The position numbers were made by a program, and so were the translations under genes. Of a stretch of 33,076 nt of DNA, positions 22,022-31,222 are shown piece after piece; within the stretch, counting starts at the first letter, position 1; every line of letters begins with the position of its first letter. The stretch lies in contig JAITLC010000149.1 of assembly GCA_031278095.1 (NCBI GenBank), positions 1 through 33,076 on the forward strand. Reading direction: 5' to 3'. The notes under the pieces were generated by a model that was not told where the DNA came from, did no database searches, and saw only the letters and a program-made list of their open reading frames with translations. The DNA is from Treponema sp. (lineage in GTDB: Bacteria > Spirochaetota > Spirochaetia > Treponematales > Breznakiellaceae).

Positions 22022-23674
22022 ATGAAAAATATTTTTTTTGCAGGTATCATGTCCGGTTTTCTACTGATACTGCCGTTTCCCCTTTCCGCGCAGGATGATT
22101 TCGGCTTTGGTTTTTCCGATGAAGGGGAGGCTTCATCAGGCGGAGGCGCTTCTCTTTCCGGCGGTACGGGAGGCCCCGTGCGGATCGGCGGCAAGGCAAA
22201 GACGGAACTCCTTATGTACGGGGAGGATCTCTCCGACGGGGAAAACCTTAAAAAGGTGCAGACGGGTGAACTTTTTACAGGTTCCCTTAACTTCAGTGTT
22301 TCAGGTTCAAATGCCGACGGAATCATCAACCTCAAGGTGAAACCGAATTTTGATAAACCGGCGGAGAGCCTCGAATTTGACGAGGCCTATGTACGGGCAT
22401 GGTTCGGTAATTTCAGCCTTGAAGGGGGCCTGAGGAAACTCACCTGGGGAAAGGCCGACAGCCTGGGGCCTCTGGATGTGGTTAATCCCCTGGATTACAG
22501 CAACCTGAGCAGGATGACTAGTCTGAACGACATAAAGATTGCCCGGCCCATGCTTCATGCTTCCTATAGTCTCGGCAATTTTTCAAAGATAGAGGCTGTA
22601 TGGGTTCCCTGGTTTGAAGGCCAGCGTTTTTCCCAAAGCGGCCGCTGGGCGCCTGCCATGATGACCCGGCTGCCCGGAGAAATTGTAGAGGGGATAGGGT
22701 CTATCGATCCTGCAATTGCCGGTTCCATGGGCGGGGACGCCTTTAACGGTATCCTTAACAATACCATAGACGATCTTTCCAATGATCTTAAAACGCTTGA
22801 ATACACGCAGGGCGGCCTGCGCTTTACCACGACCATTGGTTCCAGCGATCTGGGTCTGCAGTATTACTCCGGTTTCATACAGAGCCCTTCGGTTACCATG
22901 GAGACCGCGAAGGATGCGAGAGACGCCAAGAGTAATCTTGACGCCGAAACTGAAGCGGCCAGGTTGGCTGCCGCCTCCGCTCAGGAAGCGCAGGCAAAAG
23001 CCGCGGCTGCATCAAGTGCGGGAGACATGGCCGCTGCCGCGGAATACGCTGCCGCCGCAGGCCGCTACGGGGAAGAGGCCCGGGCCCACGCCGCCGCCGC
23101 CGCAGCCCGGGGAGAAGATCTGAAAAACGCGGTCTCCGCCTTTGCCCTGGGGCCGGATATACGCTACAACCGTTACCACCAGATTGGGGCCGATTACGCC
23201 GGAGTCATTGCCGGTTTCAACCTCCGTGCGGAACTTGCCGCCAATATCACCTCCGATATTGCCGGAGACGACGGCGCCGTATACAATCCTGCGCTGCTGT
23301 GGTCGCTGGGTTTTGACAGAGATCTCTTCTGGGGCATTAATGGCAATTTCCAGTGCAATGAAAGTATACGGCTCATGGATGACAAGATCGACAGTAACCG
23401 TGCAATCGATACCGAAGCCGGAACAGAGATGACGCAGACCCGCTTTACTTTTGTTCTCTCCAAAAAACTCTTCCGTGAGGAATTTGAACTCAAAAATACC
23501 GTCATCTGGGGAGTGGAGGATATGGACTGCTACATTATTCCCGCCATTGTCTGGAACAAAGGCGATGTGGAAGTTGAACTGTCCGGAGGCATCTTCGGCG
23601 GAGATGAAAGCGGGGAACTCGGCCAGTACCGCCACAATAACTTTGTGAAACTCGGCCTGGCCTATTCATTTTAG
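22022..23674 (+). CDS. outer-membrane beta-barrel protein, DUF1302-like, with Ala-rich helical insertion
   Basis: 550 aa. The signal peptide ends LPFPLSA and the mature protein starts near QDDFGFGFSDEGEASSGGG, a motif shared with the RND pump. The body alternates amphipathic strands and ends in a C-terminal aromatic (FVKLGLAYSF), the mark of an outer-membrane barrel. LRKLTWGKADSLGPLDVVNPLDYS (res 137-160) recalls the DUF1302 motif (R-x-x-x-x-W-G-E...NPVDxS), whose members sit beside RND and LolA-like/DUF1329 genes in other bacteria. Residues 294-374 form an Ala/Glu-rich stretch predicted to be a long helix or coiled coil, unusual within a barrel. GGAGG precedes ATG 22022, 15 nt after the LolA-like gene. 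Last gene of the tetR operon; it converges with the next gene with a one-base gap. Confidence 0.85.
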   Translation: MKNIFFAGIMSGFLLILPFPLSAQDDFGFGFSDEGEASSGGGASLSGGTGGPVRIGGKAKTELLMYGEDLSDGENLKKVQTGELFTGSLNFSVSGSNADGIINLKVKPNFDKPAESLEFDEAYVRAWFGNFSLEGGLRKLTWGKADSLGPLDVVNPLDYSNLSRMTSLNDIKIARPMLHASYSLGNFSKIEAVWVPWFEGQRFSQSGRWAPAMMTRLPGEIVEGIGSIDPAIAGSMGGDAFNGILNNTIDDLSNDLKTLEYTQGGLRFTTTIGSSDLGLQYYSGFIQSPSVTMETAKDARDAKSNLDAETEAARLAAASAQEAQAKAAAASSAGDMAAAAEYAAAAGRYGEEARAHAAAAAARGEDLKNAVSAFALGPDIRYNRYHQIGADYAGVIAGFNLRAELAANITSDIAGDDGAVYNPALLWSLGFDRDLFWGINGNFQCNESIRLMDDKIDSNRAIDTEAGTEMTQTRFTFVLSKKLFREEFELKNTVIWGVEDMDCYIIPAIVWNKGDVEVELSGGIFGGDESGELGQYRHNNFVKLGLAYSF

Positions 23675-23675
23675 T

Positions 23676-25733
23676 CTATTCAAGTTCCAGTGAATTAAGG
23701 TAGTTTTCGTATGTTTCCCTTGCTTCTTTGGCTTCGGTTTCCGCGGCTGTTCTCTCGGCAGAGAGACTGTCAAGTTCGGAGTTGAGGCTTAAAAGCCGTT
23801 CTATGTAGCGGCGGCCTTCGGCGCTGTCCCGGCCAAAGGTTTCAATGTTTTTGCGGAAGCGTTCTTCCTCGGCAAGCAGGGCATTACGCCGGTTTGAAAT
23901 TTCGCCGGCCTTTGTCTGGGCGCTGTCTGCGGCCTCTCTGAGCCTGAAAGCCTCCTGCAGACCGGAACGCACCCGGGAAGACACTTCCAGATTGGAAGCC
24001 CAACTGAGCAGGGTGTCCTGGGAGCTGGAGACCAGACCGATTCTCTCGTAGAGGGGAATTTCTTCCTTTACGGTAAACGCGAACTGTGAATCGGCCGGAA
24101 GCGTCCGCTCGAAACGGTAGAGGCCGGAAGTCTCTTCGTCAAAGGAAGGCGGCTCCGTTAAAACAGCGCCTCTGCTGATCGGGTGTTCAATGACGATTGT
24201 CTTTTTCTCATTACCCGAATTTTTAATTTTATAGCTTCGTTCCAGAATTTGTTTGCGGGTGATGTGTATGAGTCCCTGGGAAAGCGTAACGCCGCTCAAA
24301 ATACGGGATGAAGAAGCCGTTCCGTTTCCCATAACCGAAAGATCCTCCCCGTAGGAAATAAAGCGTTTTTCATCCGGGGAAAGATAATCCAGAAGAGCGT
24401 CCCCCGCATAGCCTGAATCATTAATGCTGACGGGGCCCGCAGGAAGCCTGAGGCCCGAAGAGTTTTTTATCTCCAGCCCCAGCCGGGGATTGATTGAGGA
24501 TGAGAGGGCTTTTTGTCCGGAAAAGATAAGGATCTTGCGGCATTCAAGGACACTGTCGGCCAGCAGAAGCATTGCGCTGGACCGGGCCTTTATGCTTACC
24601 GGTTTGGCAAAGGTAAAATCAAACACTTCAGGTTCCCCGCCCTGGTTTGCGGGAGACCTTCCCGCCCGGGGAAGAGGCGCCGTCATGTCTTCCGCGCTTT
24701 CATAGGCCGGTGAAGCGCCGCTGCCCCGTTTCATCATGGAGTTTACCGGACCCGTCAGGGAATCAGAGGCCGCCATACCCTGATCATAACTTTCCGCTTC
24801 CGCATAGCCTGCGATGGAAAGGGGCAGGACGGGCCGTTCAAGATAGAAGGGCGGGTAGAGATTCTGCACAAAGGATACCGGTCTTCCCGCCCTGAGGGAG
24901 AGTTCCACCTGATCCCAGTCGGCGTCACTGTCATTGTCGATGATGGCCCATGCCTGCAGGCTGCCTGCATGCGCGGAATCACCTGCAAGATTCAGCCGGT
25001 AGCTGATCTTCCATACCGGGGCAGGGATAACATAGCTTATGGAAACTTCCCGCTTGCCGCTGCCCTGAAGCTCGACGGTAATTTCCCTGCCTTCCCTTCT
25101 TGTTTTTGATTCGGCCATTGCTAAATCGAGAGCCTTGTTGAAGTCCTGCTGAATCAGGGGATTGCCGAAAGAGAAAGAGTGTATCTGCCTGAAAGGGATC
25201 TGCCTCATCCCCTCCGGGCCGAGAAGGCTAAGCCAGTATTCGCCGCCCGAAAGATTTTCCCGTCTTTCGACCGCAAGAACCCTCCCTGTAATCTTTTCCG
25301 CGCCCGAAACAGTGTTTTCCCGGATACGGGAGAGTTCTACGCTGAGTTCTTCACCCTTTAAACGGCCGATAATTTCCGGAAGGCCGGGACTGGCCGAAAG
25401 GTCTGCCGCCTGCACCTTTATGCCGCCGCCGGAGGCGTTTGCCGAAGCATAGCCCAGCAGGGGCCCTTCGGCGGAACCGGGATCTTTTACCATGAGGGAT
25501 TTAAGGGCATCGTTGAGGGCGCCGTACTGAAACGGCAGAACCAGTACCGTCCTGCCTTCAACAGTAATGCCATGCTCAAAAAAAGCCATCCCGGAAGAAT
25601 AGAGACTCAGTTTTTTAAGCGGTATATTCCCTGCCGGTTTTGCCGCATTGTCCGCCGCAGACTGACCGTAGAGGAGAGAACCGGCAAGGGAAAAAAATAA
25701 AGTGAGTACCTGTATTTTTAGTGTTGTTTTCAA
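23676..25733 (-). CDS. secreted DUF4139-domain protein
   Basis: 685 aa from TTG 25733, which overlaps the pfp stop as TTGA. This start gives a clean signal peptide ([23 protein letters not shown], cut before Gln24); an ATG at 25835 lies inside pfp and would bury it. The conserved core begins [15 protein letters not shown], a N-terminal DUF4140-like strand set, and continues with the DUF4139 block [20 protein letters not shown]...[25 protein letters not shown] and later [20 protein letters not shown]. The C-terminal 110 residues are a charged coiled coil ([19 protein letters not shown]...). Function is not known for the family; a periplasmic or surface place is likely. The pairing with a glycolytic enzyme gene appears to be simple translational coupling. 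Confidence 0.82.
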   Translation of the reverse strand: MKTTLKIQVLTLFFSLAGSLLYGQSAADNAAKPAGNIPLKKLSLYSSGMAFFEHGITVEGRTVLVLPFQYGALNDALKSLMVKDPGSAEGPLLGYASANASGGGIKVQAADLSASPGLPEIIGRLKGEELSVELSRIRENTVSGAEKITGRVLAVERRENLSGGEYWLSLLGPEGMRQIPFRQIHSFSFGNPLIQQDFNKALDLAMAESKTRREGREITVELQGSGKREVSISYVIPAPVWKISYRLNLAGDSAHAGSLQAWAIIDNDSDADWDQVELSLRAGRPVSFVQNLYPPFYLERPVLPLSIAGYAEAESYDQGMAASDSLTGPVNSMMKRGSGASPAYESAEDMTAPLPRAGRSPANQGGEPEVFDFTFAKPVSIKARSSAMLLLADSVLECRKILIFSGQKALSSSINPRLGLEIKNSSGLRLPAGPVSINDSGYAGDALLDYLSPDEKRFISYGEDLSVMGNGTASSSRILSGVTLSQGLIHITRKQILERSYKIKNSGNEKKTIVIEHPISRGAVLTEPPSFDEETSGLYRFERTLPADSQFAFTVKEEIPLYERIGLVSSSQDTLLSWASNLEVSSRVRSGLQEAFRLREAADSAQTKAGEISNRRNALLAEEERFRKNIETFGRDSAEGRRYIERLLSLNSELDSLSAERTAAETEAKEARETYENYLNSLELE

Positions 25734-27385
25734 GTTCTTTCCAGCATGAGCGTCTTTGCCGGCTGATCGCAGACCTCGGAAGGCCCGTAATACTGGATTG
25801 CGCCGGGGTAAAGGAAGCAGGTTTTCTGCGCCCATTCCCCGCGTACCGCTGCAAATGCCTTGAATGGTTTCCCTTCAAGTTCCACCAGAGCTTTTTTAAT
25901 CACAGGCTTCTTGGTTCCGTGGCGCTGCTCCATGTTCATCATCATGGTAAGCGGTACCCCTCCTGCCGTCCATTCGGAAGCCGGGGCGGTAAGGTTGCGC
26001 ACACTGGAAAGGTAGCCTGTAAGTCCCGATGCAATGAGCGCAAAGGCGCTGTAGCCCAGACTGTAACAGTAATCCGCATCAAAGTTCGAGGGGAAGGCGC
26101 AGCGGCCCTCGTAGCCGAAGAAATGCCCCAGCGCGCTGAATTTGCCCTTGTATACACCCTCTTTTTTGAGAACTTCCAGTCTCTTTTCAACCATGCCTAT
26201 CAACAGTTTTTCTGTTTCTATACGGCTTACCTGCACATTGCCGTGGGGATCGCGCTCGGCAAGAAGCTCCCTGGCAATATCCGCAGGAAGGTCTTTTAGT
26301 ATCTCTACCGAAGCGCCGGAAAGCGTATTTTCAAGAAAGTAAAGCTGTTCGATAAAGGAATCGATCTTTGAAAAATTTTCCGTGTGGAAGGCGAGAATAT
26401 CGTTGAGCTCTTCGATGAGTTTTTTCATTTCCGGGATGAATTCCACAACTCCTTCGGGAATAAGCACCACGCCGAAGTTTTCCCCGTTCTCCGCCCGCCT
26501 GACAACGGAATCCACCACAATGTCTACCACCTGGCTTAAAGACAGTTTCTTTGCTTCCACCTCTTCGGAGATAAGACATACATTCGGCTGGGTTTGCAGG
26601 GCGCATTCCAGCGCAATATGACTTGCCGCCCGGCCCATCAGCTTGATGAAGTGCCAGTATTTTTTTGCGGAATTGGCATCCCGTTCAATATTGCCGATAA
26701 GTTCACTGTAGGTTTTACAGGCGGTATCAAAACCGAAGGAAGTTTCGATATATTCGTTTTTAAGATCCCCGTCTATGGTCTTGGGACAGCCGATAACCCG
26801 AATGCCCGAACCTTTTTCAATAAAATACTCCGCAAGCAGCGCAGCGTTGGTGTTGGAATCATCACCGCCGATAATCACCACCGCATCAAGACCCAGCTTC
26901 TTTGCGGTTTCCAGGGAAGAGGTAAAATGTTCCGGGGTTTCAATTTTGGTACGGCCCGAACCTATCATGTCAAAGCCGCCGGTATTCCGGTATATGTCCA
27001 TCAGATCAGCGTCTATCTGCAGTACCTTGTTTTCGATAAGCCCGGAAGGCCCGCCCAGAAAGCCGTAAAGCGTACTGTCCCCGTTTCCCTTTTTGAGCCC
27101 GTCAAAAAGCCCCGCAATGACATTGTGCCCCCCCGGCGCCTGCCCTCCGGAGAGAATTACCCCCACGCTGAGCTTGCGGTTAATCTTGTCATTCTTTCCC
27201 TTTTCAAAAACCGCCAGCGGCTTGCCGTAGGTATGTTTAAAGACCAGATTCAGATCCCCCTGATCGGAAATTGCCCCGGTTGGGCTGCCCAGCTTGACGG
27301 CAATGGCTTCCACATCTCCCGCAAGAGAGGCAGGCAGCTTGGGATGATAGGTATAGCGGGCTTTTTGTAATGCAGATACATCCAT
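25730..27385 (-). CDS. pfp: pyrophosphate-dependent 6-phosphofructokinase (long form)
   Basis: Phosphorylates fructose-6-phosphate using pyrophosphate instead of ATP, a reversible glycolytic step in the cytoplasm. 551 aa, the length of the long spirochaete/plant-beta clade. Motifs: [11 protein letters not shown] (res 79-89), [11 protein letters not shown] (171-181), where the second Asp of GGDD is the PPi-type marker, the catalytic [10 protein letters not shown] (201-210) with its PPi-specific Lys, [16 protein letters not shown] (249-264) and [29 protein letters not shown] seven bases before ATG 27385 supports the start. PPi use saves ATP and fits fermentative treponemes. It is followed by a DUF4139 gene whose start overlaps its stop by four bases. 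Confidence 0.96.
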   Translation of the reverse strand: MDVSALQKARYTYHPKLPASLAGDVEAIAVKLGSPTGAISDQGDLNLVFKHTYGKPLAVFEKGKNDKINRKLSVGVILSGGQAPGGHNVIAGLFDGLKKGNGDSTLYGFLGGPSGLIENKVLQIDADLMDIYRNTGGFDMIGSGRTKIETPEHFTSSLETAKKLGLDAVVIIGGDDSNTNAALLAEYFIEKGSGIRVIGCPKTIDGDLKNEYIETSFGFDTACKTYSELIGNIERDANSAKKYWHFIKLMGRAASHIALECALQTQPNVCLISEEVEAKKLSLSQVVDIVVDSVVRRAENGENFGVVLIPEGVVEFIPEMKKLIEELNDILAFHTENFSKIDSFIEQLYFLENTLSGASVEILKDLPADIARELLAERDPHGNVQVSRIETEKLLIGMVEKRLEVLKKEGVYKGKFSALGHFFGYEGRCAFPSNFDADYCYSLGYSAFALIASGLTGYLSSVRNLTAPASEWTAGGVPLTMMMNMEQRHGTKKPVIKKALVELEGKPFKAFAAVRGEWAQKTCFLYPGAIQYYGPSEVCDQPAKTLMLERT

Positions 27386-27511
27386 GAATTGCTCCTGAAT
27401 TTTAACGTTTCCGGTATATTAGCGAAAAACAGGAAAATTGGGAAGGGGGCGCGGATTCCTGTCAAGGCCGGAAGATGAGCCGCCTGTCCGGGGCTGAACT
27501 TTCAGGATACA

Positions 27512-28333
27512 TTACGGTTGCTTTTTCTGGGGTTTGACCACGGATTCCATTACAAATTTGGGTTTATTCGCCTGGGTAAATTTGGCGATGGCCGCCTCCA
27601 GGGTTGCCGTTTCCGAAGGAGCGTAATTGTTGTCAAGCTCAGACGTGTTGGCCAGATACACCTGGGCCGGGGTAAGGCCCCAATAGTAGATGCCGAAAAA
27701 AGCGCCCGGCAGGACGGCATAGGCGGGCGGAACGGTATATTCGACGATAATGACCCCCGAAACGCTGTCGAATTTTTTGGAATAGCGGATATCGCCGGTA
27801 AAATTAAAGCCGTAGCCGGATCCATCGTTATAGCTAAGGGTGGCGTCGCTTATGACATAGCCGTCGTTATAATCGCTTCGCCAGGTTCCGGTGAGGCGGC
27901 TGTCTAAATCCAGGGTCTCCTGCGAACCCGGATCGGGGTCCGGACCGGGATCCGGGGCCTCTGCCGAGGGGGTACCTCGTGACCAGGGGCTCTCTTCCCC
28001 TGCCCCGGCTTCGTTGACTCCACGGATGCACACAAAATAGAGGGTTCCGTTGGTAAGGCCCGTGATGGTGTGGGCCGTTTCCGAAATATCTTCCCCGGAC
28101 CGGAGAACCTGACCGCTCCTGTTCGCGGTGTACCAGACCTGGTAGGAATGGGCCTCCGGCACCCCATCCCAACTGACTTCAAGCAGGCCGTCACCGCCTG
28201 TTAACACCGGAGCCGGCGGCGCGGACGGCGGAAGAGTCTGCTGTACCTGGGTACAGGACAGCAGTATCCCCAGGATAAAAAAGACAGAGAGGAAAAAAAC
28301 CGCGGCGCTTACCGGGTTTTTAGTCCGGCACAT
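27512..28333 (-). CDS. lipoprotein with fibronectin type III domain
   Basis: 273 aa. The signal peptide ends FILGILLSC, with lipidation at Cys27. After a Pro-rich spacer comes one FnIII domain (res about 37-125: LLEVSWDGVPEAHSYQVWYTANRSG ... ITGLTNGTLYFVCIRGVNEAG), then a Pro/Asp repeat linker PDPGPDPDPGS, then a C-terminal beta-rich domain (about 140-273: LTGTWRSDYNDGYVISDATLSY ...) of a kind seen in treponemal lipoproteins that I cannot name. Probably surface or periplasmic, binding a glycan or protein. Its ATG lies 14 nt inside the end of the preceding beta-helix gene, so it is coupled to it. Last gene of the four-lipoprotein cluster. Confidence 0.82.
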   Translation of the reverse strand: MCRTKNPVSAAVFFLSVFFILGILLSCTQVQQTLPPSAPPAPVLTGGDGLLEVSWDGVPEAHSYQVWYTANRSGQVLRSGEDISETAHTITGLTNGTLYFVCIRGVNEAGAGEESPWSRGTPSAEAPDPGPDPDPGSQETLDLDSRLTGTWRSDYNDGYVISDATLSYNDGSGYGFNFTGDIRYSKKFDSVSGVIIVEYTVPPAYAVLPGAFFGIYYWGLTPAQVYLANTSELDNNYAPSETATLEAAIAKFTQANKPKFVMESVVKPQKKQP

Positions 28334-29711
28334 AGGTATCGTTCTCGTACCAAACGGTACCGCCGGCCTTGCTGTAGTAGATTGCGTCTCCCGCTACAAC
28401 CCCCGCTTCGCCGTTGCCGGATTCCGCCAGGAGACATTTGTTTGCCAAGGGCCGGCCCCCGGCGTCCTTTCCCGGTTCATCCGCGCCGTAGATGATCCCC
28501 CCGGTAAACGTAAAATAATTATCATCGTGAAGAAATAGATACACCCCGGCTCCCTCGGCCCAGGCCGTAGCCGTACCGGTAATGCTGGTAGCGTTGCGGA
28601 CTGAAAGGGTATTACCCGATATAATCCCTCCCTCCATGATAAAATCGCTTGTGACAATATAGACACCGCCTCCCCGGGCCCAGGCGTATTTTCTGTCGGT
28701 CGCGGAGGTCTCCATCAGGCCGGCATTACCGGATATCCTGCCGCCCTTCATGGTAAAAACGCTTTCCCAGGTAATAGTTACCCCGCCTCCGAGGGCATCG
28801 GGCCCGTTGATCGATTCAATCCGGTTGTCCGTTATGGCGCCCTCATTTAAGGTAAAGACACTGTCGGAGCGCATCAATACGCCGCCGGCTCCGTACCCGG
28901 CCCCGGGGTCGGGGTAAAGAACATTATTTGATATGATCCCCCCGTTCATGATGAATTCGCCGTGGTCCCCTTCCACCCCCCCGCCGGTATTTCCGGTAAT
29001 CAGAGCGCCTTCCTCCATGACGAGTTTTGCCTTCCGCTCTGAATCCTGAGCCTGTATCTTCACCAGGTAGTCGGTATTGTCCGCCAAACCCCGGAGGGTA
29101 ATGTTTTTAAGGGTCAGGGTAACCCCGTCGGAGATCCAAAAGAGAGAGCCGGACCGGCTGAGTTGTATCTCGGGGTTCTTTGAACCTTCGCCGATCAGGG
29201 TTATGGCCACCGTGCGGTCATTATACGTGAGAAATTGGGGCTCCAGGCTGGCGTCGCCGTCGGCCGCGACGGTATAATTCCCGTTTTCCTGGTAGTTGTT
29301 CCTAATCCACCGGAAGCTGGAAACTAACCCGCCCAGGAAGAGAGGGGTTCCCGCCGCATCAAAAACCCCTCCTCCCCGGATGACGGCCACCGTTAAGGTT
29401 ACGGTTTTACCCCTCGCCATCAGGATCAGAGTTTTTTCTCCGGGAACCAGGGAATCAAAACCGCTTATTTCAAGCTCCTCCGGGGGAACGGGGGCGGCGG
29501 TGAAATCGCTGTACCGGGCGTTGACTGCCAGCCCCCGGATATCCAGATCTTCCCTCAGCTTATAGGTTGTTTTCCTTGGGGGCTGGATTATTTCCAGGGA
29601 TACCAATTCCGGTGATTCCGGTTCTTCGCCGTTCAGGCTTTGTTCACATCCGGCGGCCAGCAACGCAAACCCCAACAGGACGATAGGTATCCCGTAAGCA
29701 TGTTTTTTCAT
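28320..29711 (-). CDS. lipoprotein with Ig-like domain and right-handed beta-helix repeats
   Basis: 463 aa from ATG 29711 (GAGG six bases upstream; an upstream start at 29771 would spoil the signal peptide). Signal MKKHAYGIPIVLLGFALLAAGC, lipid on Cys22. Residues about 36-115 match a bacterial Ig-like domain of the Big_3 type (KTTYKLREDLDIRGLAVNARYSD ... ISGFDSLVPGEKTLILMARGKTVTLTV). The rest is a repetitive beta-helix with the FTMKGGRISGN / FIMNGGIISNN / GGGVYI rungs found in polymorphic-membrane-protein-like adhesins. Anchored on the cell surface or in the periplasm, it is a candidate adhesin or glycan binder. A minus-strand hairpin sits just upstream (29731-29763). Confidence 0.85.
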   Translation of the reverse strand: MKKHAYGIPIVLLGFALLAAGCEQSLNGEEPESPELVSLEIIQPPRKTTYKLREDLDIRGLAVNARYSDFTAAPVPPEELEISGFDSLVPGEKTLILMARGKTVTLTVAVIRGGGVFDAAGTPLFLGGLVSSFRWIRNNYQENGNYTVAADGDASLEPQFLTYNDRTVAITLIGEGSKNPEIQLSRSGSLFWISDGVTLTLKNITLRGLADNTDYLVKIQAQDSERKAKLVMEEGALITGNTGGGVEGDHGEFIMNGGIISNNVLYPDPGAGYGAGGVLMRSDSVFTLNEGAITDNRIESINGPDALGGGVTITWESVFTMKGGRISGNAGLMETSATDRKYAWARGGGVYIVTSDFIMEGGIISGNTLSVRNATSITGTATAWAEGAGVYLFLHDDNYFTFTGGIIYGADEPGKDAGGRPLANKCLLAESGNGEAGVVAGDAIYYSKAGGTVWYENDTYVPD

Positions 29712-29730
29712 AGTTTCCTCATCTGCAATT

Positions 29731-29763
29731 AACATACCCCGCCCTGAAGGGACGAGGCATGTT
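29731..29763 (-). promoter_or_regulatory. intercistronic RNA hairpin
   Basis: As minus-strand RNA, AACAUGCCUCGUCCC pairs fully with GGGCGGGGUAUGUU (14 pairs, three of them G-U) around a UUCA loop. The plus-strand version would contain three A-C mismatches, so the structure is kept only in the mRNA of the lipoprotein genes. It lies between the Asp-box gene stop and the beta-helix gene start and has no T-run: more a processing or stability element than a terminator. Confidence 0.6.
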
Positions 29764-29792
29764 GTTCTCATAAAGACAGGCGGAACTGCCGG

Positions 29793-31208
29793 TTATTCAA
29801 ACCAGGCCATACGGCCATTGATTAGGAAGAAAAACCTGCCGCCGGCATAGGTAACTTTGCCGAGCCTGCCAAAAAACACACTCTGCTCTACCCGGTTCCA
29901 GGTTTCCCCGCCGTCCGCGGACCAGGCTATCGTGGTCAGGCCGGTATCCTTACCGCCGCCCATGGCGACAAACACACCGTCCCCGTAACATACATCCGCG
30001 ATCCATTCGTTACCCTCTTCTCCGAATACCCCCTTCAGGTCTACCGGGTTCCAGGTTTGCCCGCCGTCGTCGGACCAGGCAATCACGCCGCCGATATGGG
30101 GTTTCGGCTGTAATTTGTATGACGTGTAAGGGGTGATATTGCTGCAGGCGACAAAGCGGCCCCCGCCATAGGCCAGGCTCCTTACGGGGGCGCCGAATAC
30201 ATCGGTTACCTCGGTCTGGGTCCAGTTTCTCCCGTTGGAAGACCAGGCTATATAGCCTTGTGCCGAGGCGGAATTACCTCCCGCAGCGACAAAGCGGCCG
30301 CCTTCATAGACCAGGGCATAGATGGACCTCCCAAGACTCGGCTCCGTCAGAGGAAGCACGGTCCAGTGGTCCCCGTTGTCGGTGGAATAACTCAAGTTGC
30401 TCGTCCCCAAGGATGTGTAAGCTCCCGCAACTATAACTCCGTTCCCCGCCGCAATGCCGGTGAGCCTATACATCACCGACATGGTGTTGACGCGGGAGAA
30501 AGGCGGCGAAGGCGTCTCCGGTTCAAAAAATTGCGCCGGTCTGGCAATCTCCCCGGTGGAAGGGGTATAGAAACCTATCTCATCGGCATCGCCGCCTATA
30601 ATAAACCTGCCGGCGGCGTAGGTTCCGGCGTAGCCGTTCCATGCCCCCCATATATATGACTCCGACCCTATTTCGAACAGGGAAGTCCAGGTTTCTCCCC
30701 AGTCGGAGGATATTTGAGTTCCGCAGAGCAGGAGGCCTTCCCCCGAAGTCAGGAAATAATCATTATTCCCTAAGCCCGCCGCGGCCAGAGGGCGCAAAAG
30801 CGGCGGAAGGATCAGGTCCGCACCCCCGGTATCGGAGGATACAGTAAGGGGAAGCTCCCGGAGGTCATATCCTTCCAGGGAAGCCTCAATACGGTACTCT
30901 CCCGGAGGAATCCCGGTGATGGTATAGGCCCCGTTCTTATCCGGCCGGACCCCCTCCGCCACGGCGTAATCGCTGTCCTTTTCTTTTATCTGGACCAGCG
31001 CGGCGCTCGGGTTAATGCCGCTTCGGGGCTTCCAGAGCCTGATTACCCCGCTGACGCTGTATCCACCGGCGGTATCCTCCAGGGACTCCGCCGGCGCCAG
31101 GGGCGGATTCTCCATCCCCGCCGGCGACGAAAGTTCGTTGACGCAGCCGGAGAGGACTATTCCCGCCAGGACCGCGTAACCCAACCAATTCCATTTTTTC
31201 TTTTTCAT
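29793..31208 (-). CDS. lipoprotein with Asp-box beta-propeller
   Basis: 471 aa. Signal peptide with lipobox VLSGC (Cys22). A carboxypeptidase-regulatory-like beta domain follows (about 50-130: YSVSGVIRLWKPRSGINPSAALVQI ... NGAYTITGIPPGEYRIEASLEGYDL). The rest is a beta-propeller with repeated BNR/Asp-box strands: ISSDWGETWTSL, YSTDNGDHWTVL, WSSNGRNWTQT, AWSDDGGQTWNPV, AWSADGGETWNRV, each preceded by G-G-R-F-V-A type strands. The architecture suggests a sugar- or protein-binding surface protein; no sialidase catalytic residues are evident, so hydrolase activity should not be assumed. AAGGAG seven bases before ATG 31208. Second gene of the lipoprotein cluster, 14 nt after the LRR gene. Confidence 0.85.
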   Translation of the reverse strand: MKKKKWNWLGYAVLAGIVLSGCVNELSSPAGMENPPLAPAESLEDTAGGYSVSGVIRLWKPRSGINPSAALVQIKEKDSDYAVAEGVRPDKNGAYTITGIPPGEYRIEASLEGYDLRELPLTVSSDTGGADLILPPLLRPLAAAGLGNNDYFLTSGEGLLLCGTQISSDWGETWTSLFEIGSESYIWGAWNGYAGTYAAGRFIIGGDADEIGFYTPSTGEIARPAQFFEPETPSPPFSRVNTMSVMYRLTGIAAGNGVIVAGAYTSLGTSNLSYSTDNGDHWTVLPLTEPSLGRSIYALVYEGGRFVAAGGNSASAQGYIAWSSNGRNWTQTEVTDVFGAPVRSLAYGGGRFVACSNITPYTSYKLQPKPHIGGVIAWSDDGGQTWNPVDLKGVFGEEGNEWIADVCYGDGVFVAMGGGKDTGLTTIAWSADGGETWNRVEQSVFFGRLGKVTYAGGRFFFLINGRMAWFE

Positions 31209-31222
31209 GCAATACTCCTTAA

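Noticed and set aside
22901-23143. CRISPR or short tandem DNA repeat array
   Set aside because: The repetitiveness comes from alanine codons; no regular repeat-spacer pattern exists here or elsewhere in the window.
26594-27370. Plus-strand frame of 258 aa opposite pfp
   Set aside because: Antisense of a highly conserved enzyme; no ribosome site or recognisable domain.
27386-27511. Promoter of pfp from a TTGACA on the minus strand near 27460
   Set aside because: No -10 sequence at a workable distance.
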